Assembly (NCBI GenBank): GCA_949025205.1
Contig: CARMXJ010000021.1
Span: 1-21,900, forward strand
DNA length: 21,900 bases
Reading direction: 5' to 3'
From: an uncultured Bacilli bacterium
GTDB lineage: Bacteria > Bacillota_I > Bacilli_A > RF39 > UBA660
Shown: piece after piece, positions 13,329 through 20,937 of the stretch
Layout of the letters: each line of letters begins with the position of its first letter
Numbering within the stretch: position 1 is the stretch's first letter
Translations under genes and position numbers: made by a program
The notes under the pieces: model-generated
What the model saw: only the letters and a program-made list of their open reading frames with translations
What the model was told of the DNA's origin: nothing
Database searches by the model: none

Positions 13329-13357
13329 TTGCAACAAAATATTGTTTTTGTTATAAT
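13329..13357 (+). promoter_or_regulatory. promoter of the Crp/Fnr-family gene with a dyad in the spacer
   Basis: TTGCAA (13329-13334), 17 bp, TATAAT (13352-13357) with TGT extension. Within it, AACAA-AATA-TTGTT (13333-13346) is a perfect 5-4-5 dyad of the size bound by Crp/Fnr dimers, placed where the protein would block its own promoter. Confidence 0.6.
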
Positions 13358-13390
13358 TTTTTTAAGAGATATTTTTGGAGGTCCGTATTT

Positions 13391-14035
13391 ATGCAGAATT
13401 TTAGGCAAAAAAAAATAAACGATTTACAAATGGAAGTCATGTCCAGTTGTGTCAATGTCAAAAAAAAGACATTTCAAAGAGGAGAATATATTCTAAGTTT
13501 TGGATTACGCCAAAAAATGATTGGTTTGGTTGCCAGTGGAAAAGCCGATATCATCCGTATTGATGTAGACGGAAACGAATCTGTTATTAAAAAAATGACT
13601 CCTGGCAGTATTTTTAATGATGCGTTTTCTTGCTATTCTAGTAATTCTGTATTTGTTATTAGTAGGACAGACACCGAGATATTTTTTATTGATTATCCTC
13701 AAATTATGACCAATTGTTTAATGAACTGTAAATACCATCATCAAATGGTGCAAACTATTTTGGAACTTTTTACAGAAAACAGTATTCTTTTAAATGAAAA
13801 AATCGAAATTTTAAGTTATCCTAAAATTCGCGACCGTATCTTCGCATTTTTAACAATTGGAATAGGAAATAATGAAAGCAATAGCTATACTCTTCCTTTT
13901 TCTATTACGGAACTTGCTGCATTTTTGTGTGTCGATAGAAGTGCTTTAATGCGAGAACTAAAAAAAATGGAGAGTGATGGCATCATTATTCGCGATAATA
14001 AAACCATTACTTTATTAAACGTTTCACATTATTAA
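13391..14035 (+). CDS. Crp/Fnr family transcriptional regulator
   Basis: 214 aa from ATG 13391, with GGAGG 9 nt upstream. An N-terminal cyclic-nucleotide-binding-like beta barrel (about 25-110: FQRGEYILSFGLRQKMIGLVASGKADI) and dimer helix are followed by a C-terminal helix-turn-helix (ITELAAFLCVDRSALMRELKKMESDGII). Cys at 20, 81, 109, 113 and 180 leave open a redox or metal role, but the spacing is not that of classical Fnr. It lacks the RGE...R cAMP-binding signature. Divergent from nrdD, so it may control the anaerobic nucleotide operon and itself. The end overlaps the sigG end by 29 bp (convergent). Confidence 0.88.
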   Translation: MQNFRQKKINDLQMEVMSSCVNVKKKTFQRGEYILSFGLRQKMIGLVASGKADIIRIDVDGNESVIKKMTPGSIFNDAFSCYSSNSVFVISRTDTEIFFIDYPQIMTNCLMNCKYHHQMVQTILELFTENSILLNEKIEILSYPKIRDRIFAFLTIGIGNNESNSYTLPFSITELAAFLCVDRSALMRELKKMESDGIIIRDNKTITLLNVSHY

Positions 14036-14783
14036 TGGCATTTTTTTCAATACGAGATACTTGAGCTTGCGAAATACCTAAACTTTCTGCAATTTCCATT
14101 TGGGTCTTTCCTATAATAAACCGTTCAATTAAGACATTACGTTCTCGTGTCTTTATCTTGTTAATCGCCCGTCTTAGAGAGATTAACATATCTTTATCTT
14201 CTTTCATGTCTTTTTTATCAGCGATTTGGTCAAGTAAATAAATGGTATCTCCGCCATCGTTATAAATGGGTTCAAAAATACTCATCGGTTCTTTTAAACT
14301 ATCAAGGGCAAAATTAATCTGGTATTCTTCTATTTCTAGAGCTTTTGCGATTTCTTGGTTGGTTGGGTCAATCCCATGGCTTTTTAAATAATCTTCTTTG
14401 TATTTTATAATGGCATATGCCAAATCTTTTATACTTCTACTTACTCGAATGGAGGTATTATCCCGAATGTATCTTTTAATCTCTCCCATGATTAAAGGTA
14501 TTGCATAAGTTGATAGTTTTAAATTATACGATAAGTCAAAATTATCAATGGCTTTTATTAAACCAATGACACCGACTTGAAATAAATCATCTAAGTTGTA
14601 TTTTTCTTTGTTAAATTTTTTTAAAACACTTAATACAAGTTTTAGATTGCCATTGATAAGTTCTTCTTTAGCGTTTTTGTCACCAGCTTGGTATTTTTTA
14701 AACAGTTCGTTCATTTCACTTTGCTTTAGTACTTTAATATTGCTTGTATTTAATCCTGTAATGTCTACTTTGTATTTGCTCAT
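14007..14783 (-). CDS. sigG: RNA polymerase sporulation sigma factor SigG
   Basis: 258 aa. The N-terminus (KYKVDITGLNTSNIKVLKQSEM) matches the SigG-specific start. Region 2 includes NGNLKLVLSV, DDLFQVGVIGLIKAIDNFDLS and STYAIPLIMGEIKRYIRDN; region 3 has FEPIYNDGGDTIYLLDQI; region 4 ends GKTQMEIAESLGISQAQVSRIEK. SigG is the late forespore sigma factor. The ATG at 14783 is 9 nt after AAAGGAG; a TTG at 14789 is too close. The whole Shine-Dalgarno lies in the 3' arm of a 17-bp hairpin. The gene is separated from sigE by an Rpn-type gene, unlike in B. subtilis. Confidence 0.95.
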   Translation of the reverse strand: MSKYKVDITGLNTSNIKVLKQSEMNELFKKYQAGDKNAKEELINGNLKLVLSVLKKFNKEKYNLDDLFQVGVIGLIKAIDNFDLSYNLKLSTYAIPLIMGEIKRYIRDNTSIRVSRSIKDLAYAIIKYKEDYLKSHGIDPTNQEIAKALEIEEYQINFALDSLKEPMSIFEPIYNDGGDTIYLLDQIADKKDMKEDKDMLISLRRAINKIKTRERNVLIERFIIGKTQMEIAESLGISQAQVSRIEKNAINNVKRLIK

Positions 14784-14787
14784 AAAC

Positions 14788-14829
14788 AAAAGCTCCTTTC
14801 ATAGTTGTTTTGCTATGAAAAGAGCTTTT
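14788..14829 (-). promoter_or_regulatory. sigG leader hairpin that sequesters the Shine-Dalgarno
   Basis: 17-bp stem with an 8-nt loop. The minus-strand 3' arm (14804-14788) contains the complete AAAGGAG of sigG. The only non-Watson-Crick position is a G-U pair on the minus strand, which would be a C-A mismatch on the plus strand. On the plus strand the hairpin is followed by six Ts (14826-14831), so it may also terminate transcripts coming from the Crp/Fnr gene. Confidence 0.75.
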
Positions 14830-14861
14830 TTATTCAAAATTTATTTTTAAATTGCTATTTT

Positions 14862-15716
14862 TTATTCTTTTTCTTTCATTTTTTGAATCTCTTGTATACT
14901 TAATTCTGTAATTTTAGAAATTTGTTCTTCTGGCATATCCATTGCTAACATCTTTTTAGCCATATCTAAATTTGCTTGTTTCACTCCTTCTTTTTTGCCT
15001 TCATCTACTCCTTCGTTATAGCCAATCCCTTTTGCTACATGCATCCACATTTTTTGCTCTCTTTCAGCATTGTGAAGAAGGCCAAATCTCGAATCGCTTT
15101 CTACTAATCTTTCGTATTCTTCTATTATTTTTAAGTTTTCATCGCTGACATCCAATTGTTTTCTAACATTTTCCATATTCTCCGCTCCCATTATCCATAA
15201 TCTTTTGTTTATTTTTCCCTCTATTTCATTATATCTATTTTTATGGAAAAGCGGAAGCGCTATTTCGTAACTTTCTACATCTTCTCTTGTGACTTGGGTT
15301 ACTTGTTCTGTCATCTTATAATATCCTATGGCTAAATTCGGCGTTTTTGGATTTTTGTAGTTATTAAACATGATAAGAGTTGTTGTTTTTGGTTTGTAAT
15401 TTTCTCCTTCTTTTATCTGACTTCCTTGTACTCTATGTAAATAATAATGCCCTTTTAAATCACTTATTTCAGGGTTATTATTGTTCATTTCTACTATGAC
15501 TTTTTTATTCTCATTTTCGAAAACTACATCCATTCGAAAGTCTTTTATTTTGTTTCCTGTATTTTCTTCGTTATCTGTTAGATGATACTTTCTTAAGTCA
15601 ATTCCTGTTTTTTCTTCTATGATTTCATAAAACCAATATTGGTATTCTTTGTTTTTTATAAAATATTTAAATACTGTATCACTTACTAATGTTTTGTCGT
15701 TTATATGATTTTGCAT
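14862..15716 (-). CDS. Rpn family PD-(D/E)XK nuclease / putative transposase
   Basis: 284 aa from ATG 15716 (AAAGGAG upstream). The N-terminal nuclease fold contains DFRMDVVFENENKKVIVEMN, giving Asp63 and Glu77-x-Asn79 as the likely metal site, then GHYYLHRVQGSQIKEGENY. The C-terminus has the family's GYNEGVDEGKKEGV repeat and a short LAMDMPEEQISKITELSIQEI motif. Rpn proteins are DNA nucleases linked to recombination and often annotated as transposases; many are stand-alone, phase-variable or horizontally moved. It interrupts the spoIIGA-sigE-sigG series, between the sigE terminator and the sigG leader hairpin. I see no terminal inverted repeats. Confidence 0.85.
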   Translation of the reverse strand: MQNHINDKTLVSDTVFKYFIKNKEYQYWFYEIIEEKTGIDLRKYHLTDNEENTGNKIKDFRMDVVFENENKKVIVEMNNNNPEISDLKGHYYLHRVQGSQIKEGENYKPKTTTLIMFNNYKNPKTPNLAIGYYKMTEQVTQVTREDVESYEIALPLFHKNRYNEIEGKINKRLWIMGAENMENVRKQLDVSDENLKIIEEYERLVESDSRFGLLHNAEREQKMWMHVAKGIGYNEGVDEGKKEGVKQANLDMAKKMLAMDMPEEQISKITELSIQEIQKMKEKE

Positions 15717-15799
15717 CTTTTCTCTCCTTTGTTTTTTACACTTTAACAAAGTCTTTTTGGTTAGGCAAATGACAGATTTTTTTTAAAATCCTAGAAAAC

Positions 15800-15846
15800 A
15801 AAAAAAATGGTTTTTGACTTTTCTCTTTTTTTAAACCATTTTTTCT
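15800..15846. terminator. sigE terminator (bidirectional)
   Basis: Stem AAAAAATGGTTT / AAACCATTTTTT with a 19-nt T-rich loop. On the minus strand it is followed by a run of eight Ts; on the plus strand it is also followed by a T-rich stretch. It closes the spoIIGA-sigE unit and separates it from the Rpn gene. Confidence 0.75.
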
Positions 15847-15880
15847 TTTTTATTTAATTTTTTCTATATTTTTGTAATTT

Positions 15881-16570
15881 TTACGCTTTCAATAAATTTT
15901 TTAAATTCTTAATTACCTTTTTTTCGATTCTCGAAATATAAGACTGGCTAATACCTAGCATTTCTGCTACTTCTTTTTGGGTGTATTCTTCTGTATTGTT
16001 TAAGCCATACCTTAATACCATAATTTGTTTGTCACGTGGGTCTAATTTATTGATTTCGTTTGCTAACATCTTTTTGTCCATGGAATTTTCAAATTCTTTT
16101 ATGACAATGTCTTCTTCTGTTCCTAAGATATCTTCTAGATGTAGTTCATTTCCTTCTGAATCATAATTTAGAGCATCTTCAAAAGAGATTTCTGTTTTTC
16201 TCCGTTTGTTTTTTCTTAAAAACATTAAAATTTCGTTGGCAATACAGCGCGAGGCATAAGTGGCAAGCTTTATGTTCTTGTCTATTTTATATGTATTAAT
16301 TCCTTTTATTAAGCCAATCGAGCCAATGCTTACTAAATCTTCTATGTCATATCCAGCACTTTCGTACTTTTTAGCAAGAAAGACCACTAACCGTAAATTG
16401 TGTTCAATCAAAGAATCCCTAGCACTATCATCTCCCTCTTTTAAACGAATTAAAAGAGAAAGTTCTTCTTCTTTGCTAAGGGGCGGTGGCAATTTGTCGG
16501 TACTCCCCACAAAGAACATTTCCGCATATTTTTTTCTTAACCACAAAAGTATTTTTTTAATTACATTCAT
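15881..16570 (-). CDS. sigE: RNA polymerase sporulation sigma factor SigE (pro-form)
   Basis: 229 aa. A hydrophobic/basic pro-sequence (MNVIKKILLWLRKKYAEMFF) precedes VGSTDKLPPPLSKEEE, matching the B. subtilis pro-SigE layout in which SpoIIGA removes the leader at the septal membrane. Region 2 has NLRLVVFLAKKYE, IEDLVSIGSIGLIKGINTY and LATYASRCIANEILMFLRKNKR; region 4 ends TQKEVAEMLGISQSYISRIEK. SigE directs early mother-cell transcription. The ATG overlaps the spoIIGA stop (ATGA), with GGAGG 7 nt upstream inside spoIIGA. Confidence 0.96.
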   Translation of the reverse strand: MNVIKKILLWLRKKYAEMFFVGSTDKLPPPLSKEEELSLLIRLKEGDDSARDSLIEHNLRLVVFLAKKYESAGYDIEDLVSIGSIGLIKGINTYKIDKNIKLATYASRCIANEILMFLRKNKRRKTEISFEDALNYDSEGNELHLEDILGTEEDIVIKEFENSMDKKMLANEINKLDPRDKQIMVLRYGLNNTEEYTQKEVAEMLGISQSYISRIEKKVIKNLKNLLKA

Positions 16571-17355
16571 ATGAGTTCCTCCATTAATTTATTATTTAAT
16601 ACACATTCTACACCTTCTAAAGAAAATTTTTTGTCGCTTATTCCGAGGAGATAATTTTTGTAGATTTTTCCCTTTATTTCTACACTTTCTGTCTTTATAC
16701 ATTTTAACAGATTATGATTATTGAGACTATTAAAAGGAACGTAATAAAATTTTAGATTTTCTTCTTTTAGAACTCCCTTTTGAAGCAAAATAATAGGTTT
16801 GTTTGTAATAGGGTCAAATAGTTTATTTCCGGTGTCTAAAAATCCATTTAAAGTGTATTTTTCTTTGTTTTTTAAAGTGATGATGACTTTGTAAATTAAA
16901 TTATAATTGCTTTTCATTTTTTTAGCTTGTCTACTATAAATATATAAAATTACAGGAGAAAATATGATTAAAAAAATGGCATTTATATTGAGCCCCTTAT
17001 TTATAAAAACAAGACCGATATGGGTATAGCTAAATTCTAGATTTAAGTAATACAAAAAACCTCCTAGTATCACACTAATCATATAAAAATAACCAAAGTT
17101 GTTTAAAAAATATTTTAGATTTTGATATCCAAAAGAAACGAAAATCATAATAAGAGCTATTCCTATTTTAAAGAGAAATAAGAAGAATGTATTGATGCTA
17201 TAAAACAAGAAGAAAACGGATAAACTCCCCGTTAAAGCTCCTAGAACCATTCTTTTTAGAGATGTATTTCGTTTTAATACCACCGATGTTGTTACCAAAA
17301 GGAGAAAGTCTAAATATAAGTTTAAAAGAAAAACCAAATCCACATAGACTTTCAT
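16567..17355 (-). CDS. spoIIGA: SpoIIGA pro-SigE processing aspartic protease
   Basis: 262 aa. The N-terminal half has about five membrane helices (first: YVDLVFLLNLYLDFLLLVTT); the C-terminal half is an aspartic protease domain with the catalytic GFLDTGN (Asp174) followed by LFDPITNKPIILL. It dimerises and cleaves pro-SigE at the sporulation septum. It is somewhat shorter than the 309-aa B. subtilis protein. Its stop overlaps the sigE start by 4 nt. A minus-strand TATACT lies about 15 nt before the start, after the ftsZ terminator, so it has its own promoter region; a strong -35 is absent. Confidence 0.93.
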   Translation of the reverse strand: MKVYVDLVFLLNLYLDFLLLVTTSVVLKRNTSLKRMVLGALTGSLSVFFLFYSINTFFLFLFKIGIALIMIFVSFGYQNLKYFLNNFGYFYMISVILGGFLYYLNLEFSYTHIGLVFINKGLNINAIFLIIFSPVILYIYSRQAKKMKSNYNLIYKVIITLKNKEKYTLNGFLDTGNKLFDPITNKPIILLQKGVLKEENLKFYYVPFNSLNNHNLLKCIKTESVEIKGKIYKNYLLGISDKKFSLEGVECVLNNKLMEELI

Positions 17356-17377
17356 AGTATCACCAAAAAAAGTATAT

Positions 17378-17404
17378 AAAAAAACAACATAAGATTATGT
17401 CGTT
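17378..17404 (-). terminator. ftsZ terminator
   Basis: 8-bp stem AACGACAT / ATGTTGTT (one G-U pair) with a 6-nt loop, followed by a T run on the minus strand. Separates ftsAZ from the sporulation-specific spoIIGA-sigE unit. Confidence 0.7.
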
Positions 17405-17414
17405 TTATCGTTTT

Positions 17415-18506
17415 TTAAAATCCATTATGATTTCTTAAGAATGGTGGAATATCGTATTCCGAATCGTAGTCTTCTTCTCTACTTCTTCTTTTTTGTTCAC
17501 GTTGTCCATATTGTGGTGTGTCATCATCATGACTACTTGGTGTTTGTTTGCCATCAAATCCGGTGGCAATAACGGTTACGATTACTTCTTCGTTCAAATT
17601 AGAGTTTGGGATAGCTCCAAAAATGATATTGATATCGTTGTTCGCTGCAGAACGAACGGTTTCTACTGCATCTTCTATTTCAAATAAGGTTAAAGAGTCT
17701 CCACCCGTAATATTGATAATGGCATCGGTAGCTCCTTCTATTGTTGTTTCTAAAAGAGCACTGGATACAGCTTGCTCTGCTGCTTCTACTGCACGATTTT
17801 CTCCAACACCCATACCGATTCCAATTAAAGCTGTACCAGATTTTTCCATTACGGTTTTGACATCTGCGAAGTCTAGATTAATGATTCCTGTAACAGCAAT
17901 TAAATCCGAAATGGATTGTACTCCTCTATGTAAAACGTTATCTACTTCTTTAAAGGCATCTTGGAAACTTGTCGTTTTATCGATGATATCGCGTAAACGG
18001 TCATTTGGAATAATAATTAATGTGTCTACGTGTTTTTTTAGTTCTTCTAATCCTACTAGAGCATGTTCCATTCTTCTTTTTCCTTCAAAACGGAAAGGTT
18101 TTGTAACAATGCCAACGGTTAAGGCTCCTAAATCTTGAGCAATTTCTGCGATAACAGGAGCTGCACCTGTACCAGTTCCACCACCTAAACCGCAAGCAAT
18201 GAAAACCATGTCTGCTCCACGAATGGCGTTTTCAATTTCCGATTTGCTTTCTAAAGCGGCTTCTCTTCCAACTTCTGGATTAGAACCTGCTCCACGACCA
18301 CCCGTAATGTTTTCACCAATTTGAATTTTATGTGGTGCACGAGAAGCATCTAATACTTGCTTGTCTGTGTTTACAACATAGAATTCAACACCTTGGACAC
18401 CTTCTTCAATCATTCGATTTACTGCGTTACATCCGCCACCACCTGCACCAAATACTTTAATTTTAGCAATTGGGTTTATTTTTAATCCGTTACTTATTCC
18501 GTCCAT
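17415..18506 (-). CDS. ftsZ: cell division GTPase FtsZ
   Basis: 363 aa. The tubulin-fold GTPase has an early GAGGGGCNAVNRM, the signature GGGTGTG (108-114), FRFEGKRR, and the T7 synergy loop NLDFADVKTVM (Asp212, Asp215). A disordered, charged linker (about 325-350) leads to the conserved C-terminal peptide DIPPFLRN, which binds FtsA and other partners. Forms the Z-ring at mid-cell and at the polar septum in sporulation. AAGGAG precedes the start. It is 12 nt after ftsA, so the two are co-transcribed. Confidence 0.98.
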   Translation of the reverse strand: MDGISNGLKINPIAKIKVFGAGGGGCNAVNRMIEEGVQGVEFYVVNTDKQVLDASRAPHKIQIGENITGGRGAGSNPEVGREAALESKSEIENAIRGADMVFIACGLGGGTGTGAAPVIAEIAQDLGALTVGIVTKPFRFEGKRRMEHALVGLEELKKHVDTLIIIPNDRLRDIIDKTTSFQDAFKEVDNVLHRGVQSISDLIAVTGIINLDFADVKTVMEKSGTALIGIGMGVGENRAVEAAEQAVSSALLETTIEGATDAIINITGGDSLTLFEIEDAVETVRSAANNDINIIFGAIPNSNLNEEVIVTVIATGFDGKQTPSSHDDDTPQYGQREQKRRSREEDYDSEYDIPPFLRNHNGF

Positions 18507-18518
18507 AACACACTCTCC

Positions 18519-19763
18519 TTAATTATCGAAAAAATATCCAAATAATTTTCCTAAGATGGAATTATCAGATATATTAATTTTTTTATGTTTTCCACTTAAT
18601 TCTTCTTGTTCTTCTAAACTAAAAATAGAAAATTCTTTTCCGCGTAATTGCATTTTACTATTGTAAAACTTAATTAGTCCTAGACAAGCTGAATACTTAT
18701 TATTTCGAACTCCAATCTCTTGCATCTTAGCGATTTTGGCACTTCTTCCAAAAACACTTTCCAAGGTTAATTCAAAATCAGGCATTTCGCTTACGCCACC
18801 CGTTACTATTATATAATGAATTTCCTTTTTTGTTAAGTGATTAATTTGATTTTTTGCAACATTTAGAATTTCTTCTAAACGACTCATCACTATTTCGCTT
18901 AATTCGTATTGATTAATGGAAATACTTTCTCCTAATTTATTTGTAACTAAAGCTGTTGCAGTTGCTTGCGCCATTCTTTTATGGGCGAGTCCTAAATTTT
19001 CTTTTAGGTATCTTGCATCATTCTTGGTTACTTTATATATAAATGATATATCATTATCGATGTTTTGTCCACCCATTTCAATTACTGCCGTATTAGTTTC
19101 TACTCCTTTGTTAAAAATAGAAACAGTAGTTGTTGCTTCTCCAATGTTTATGACAGCTCCAACTAAACTGTCCATTTTTTCGTTTCTAAGTGCATAATAG
19201 TCCCCGCTAGAAGTTAGCCCTATATCCATTATTTCTACTCCTATTTTTTCAAAGCACTCTAAAATAGTGGACACATTCTTTTTCGGTATCATAGTTACTA
19301 CGGTTTTGACGGATAATTTGTTTGCTAATTTATCTAAAGGATTTCCCACTATATCTTCTTCGTTTATTTTAAAACCCGTAGGAATAAGGCTTACAATTTC
19401 TAAACCACTTGGAATGCGATTATAAACAGAAGCTTGCATAGCCCGTACTATATCAATTCCTCTTACTCGTTTGTCTTCGTTTGTAATAGAGGTTGCGCCT
19501 TCACTCATCATAAATTCTGCTTCAAAACTGGGTACAGAAACAATGACTTTTCTTATTTTTAACCCCAACATATCTTCGGCTTTTTTTATCGTTGCTTTTA
19601 AAACAGGAATTAAAACTTCTTTGTTTATGATTAACCCTTTTTTTATTCCTTTTGTTTCTGTTTCGGCAACCGCTAGGATATTTGTTTTTTTATTTATCAT
19701 TTCCGCAACAATTAGTTTAATTGAATTTGTTCCAATATCCATACTGGCTATTATTTTTCTCAT
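18519..19763 (-). CDS. ftsA: cell division protein FtsA
   Basis: 414 aa. Actin-like fold with MDIGTNSIKLIVAE at the N-terminus, the SHS2/1C subdomain region (VSVPSFEAEFM), AVINIGEATTTVSIFNKG as the phosphate-2 loop, MGGQNIDNDIS, and IIVTGGVSEMPDFE near the adenosine site. The C-terminus (ILGKLFGYFFDN) is the amphipathic membrane-targeting helix. FtsA tethers FtsZ filaments to the membrane. The start is supported by AGGAG 7 nt upstream and a consensus promoter. Confidence 0.95.
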   Translation of the reverse strand: MRKIIASMDIGTNSIKLIVAEMINKKTNILAVAETETKGIKKGLIINKEVLIPVLKATIKKAEDMLGLKIRKVIVSVPSFEAEFMMSEGATSITNEDKRVRGIDIVRAMQASVYNRIPSGLEIVSLIPTGFKINEEDIVGNPLDKLANKLSVKTVVTMIPKKNVSTILECFEKIGVEIMDIGLTSSGDYYALRNEKMDSLVGAVINIGEATTTVSIFNKGVETNTAVIEMGGQNIDNDISFIYKVTKNDARYLKENLGLAHKRMAQATATALVTNKLGESISINQYELSEIVMSRLEEILNVAKNQINHLTKKEIHYIIVTGGVSEMPDFELTLESVFGRSAKIAKMQEIGVRNNKYSACLGLIKFYNSKMQLRGKEFSIFSLEEQEELSGKHKKINISDNSILGKLFGYFFDN

Positions 19764-19792
19764 TGCAACGCTCCTATTTTTTACTAAATATA

Positions 19793-19821
19793 ATTATATA
19801 AAAATTAAACTTAAAACTCAA
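19793..19821 (-). promoter_or_regulatory. ftsAZ promoter
   Basis: Minus-strand TTGAGT (19821-19816), 17-bp spacer, TATAAT (19798-19793), about 30 bp upstream of the ftsA start. Confidence 0.75.
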
Positions 19822-19873
19822 GTTATTTAAAACATATTTTTCCAAAGAAAAAGAATCGTTTCCAACAATTCCT

Positions 19874-20923
19874 TTAAAATAATTTTAATATATCTTGACA
19901 GGTTATATATAGCATTAAAATCATAAGTAAGATAAATCCAACGGTATGAAAAGCATTTTCTATTTTAGAATTCATAGGGCTTCCTTTAATTTTTTCTATT
20001 ATCATAAATAGAACACGACCACCATCAAAAGCAGGAAATGGTAATATATTAATAAATCCAACATTGATGCTTAAAAAAGCAATTATGTATAAGAATTGGG
20101 AAATACCAAGGCCTAGGGAACTTCCTACTACTTCGTACATACCAACTGGTCCAGATAAGGCACTTAGAGAAATTTTTCCTGTAAATAAACTCGTTACCGT
20201 TAAAAGCATGGAATCCACTATGCTTCCAAATTTTAAGAAAGCATATTTGATACTTGATAATATTCCTTTATGAGGAGTTGTATCAATACCAAATCCAAAT
20301 TTGTTGGTTTCCGTTCCATCTTCATTTTTGACTTTTTCTGGGGTTACTTGGTATGTTTTTTCACTACCATCCGCTTTTTTCACGACAAATTCGTAAGATT
20401 CTTTATCGTTTTTCCTGTACAGTGCAATCTGTAGTTTATCCCAAGAAGAAGACTTAATGCCATTAATTTTTACAATTTCATCTCCTACTTCCATCCCTGC
20501 CTTTGAAATAGCAGAGTCTTCTAAAATGGTCCCCACAATTGGTTTTGTCGTAGTAGAACCCCAAATAAGGGCGATGAAAAATAATAAGACAATGGCAAGA
20601 ATAAAGTTGTTTACCACTCCTGCTACTAATATAATTAATCTTTGTAACCAAGGTTTGTTACACATAAATTTTTCTTTAGGAATTTTTTTATCGTCTTCGT
20701 ATACTTCTCCCGCCATAGATACAAATCCTCCGATTGGGAAAGCCCTGATATTGTAATTAATGCCATCACGGCCTTTATGCGTGAAAACAACTGGACCCAT
20801 TCCTAATGAAAATTCATAAATATAGACCCCAAATTTTTTAGCCCAAATGAAATGTCCAAATTCATGAACTAAAATAATAATACTTAATATAATGATTAAT
20901 AAAAGTATTGTGACTAACCACAT
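19874..20923 (-). CDS. rseP: site-2 protease RseP/RasP
   Basis: 349 aa. The zinc motif HEFGH (20-24) lies in the first helix. A PDZ domain (about 125-190: GTILEDSAISKAGMEVGDEIVKING) follows, then the second zinc/substrate motif NILPFPAFDGG (292-302, Asp300). Cleaves transmembrane segments of anti-sigma factors and remnant signal peptides. It is 14 nt after cdsA, the cdsA-rseP order common in Firmicutes. AGGAGGAGG precedes the start. Confidence 0.95.
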   Translation of the reverse strand: MWLVTILLLIIILSIIILVHEFGHFIWAKKFGVYIYEFSLGMGPVVFTHKGRDGINYNIRAFPIGGFVSMAGEVYEDDKKIPKEKFMCNKPWLQRLIILVAGVVNNFILAIVLLFFIALIWGSTTTKPIVGTILEDSAISKAGMEVGDEIVKINGIKSSSWDKLQIALYRKNDKESYEFVVKKADGSEKTYQVTPEKVKNEDGTETNKFGFGIDTTPHKGILSSIKYAFLKFGSIVDSMLLTVTSLFTGKISLSALSGPVGMYEVVGSSLGLGISQFLYIIAFLSINVGFINILPFPAFDGGRVLFMIIEKIKGSPMNSKIENAFHTVGFILLMILMLYITCQDILKLF

Positions 20924-20937
20924 AATTTTTCCTCCTC

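Noticed and set aside
14788..15846. Insertion sequence ends around the Rpn gene
   Set aside because: No terminal inverted repeats or target-site duplication seen. The two flanking hairpins differ in sequence and are explained by the sigG leader and the sigE terminator.
17398..17404. TGTCGTT upstream of spoIIGA as a Spo0A box
   Set aside because: Only 5 of 7 matches, and the bases are part of the ftsZ terminator stem, which explains them. spoIIGA would be expected to have 0A boxes, but none is convincing here.
17548..18138. 196-codon plus-strand ORF antisense to ftsZ
   Set aside because: It lies wholly inside ftsZ, has no ribosome binding site and has the composition expected of an antisense shadow.
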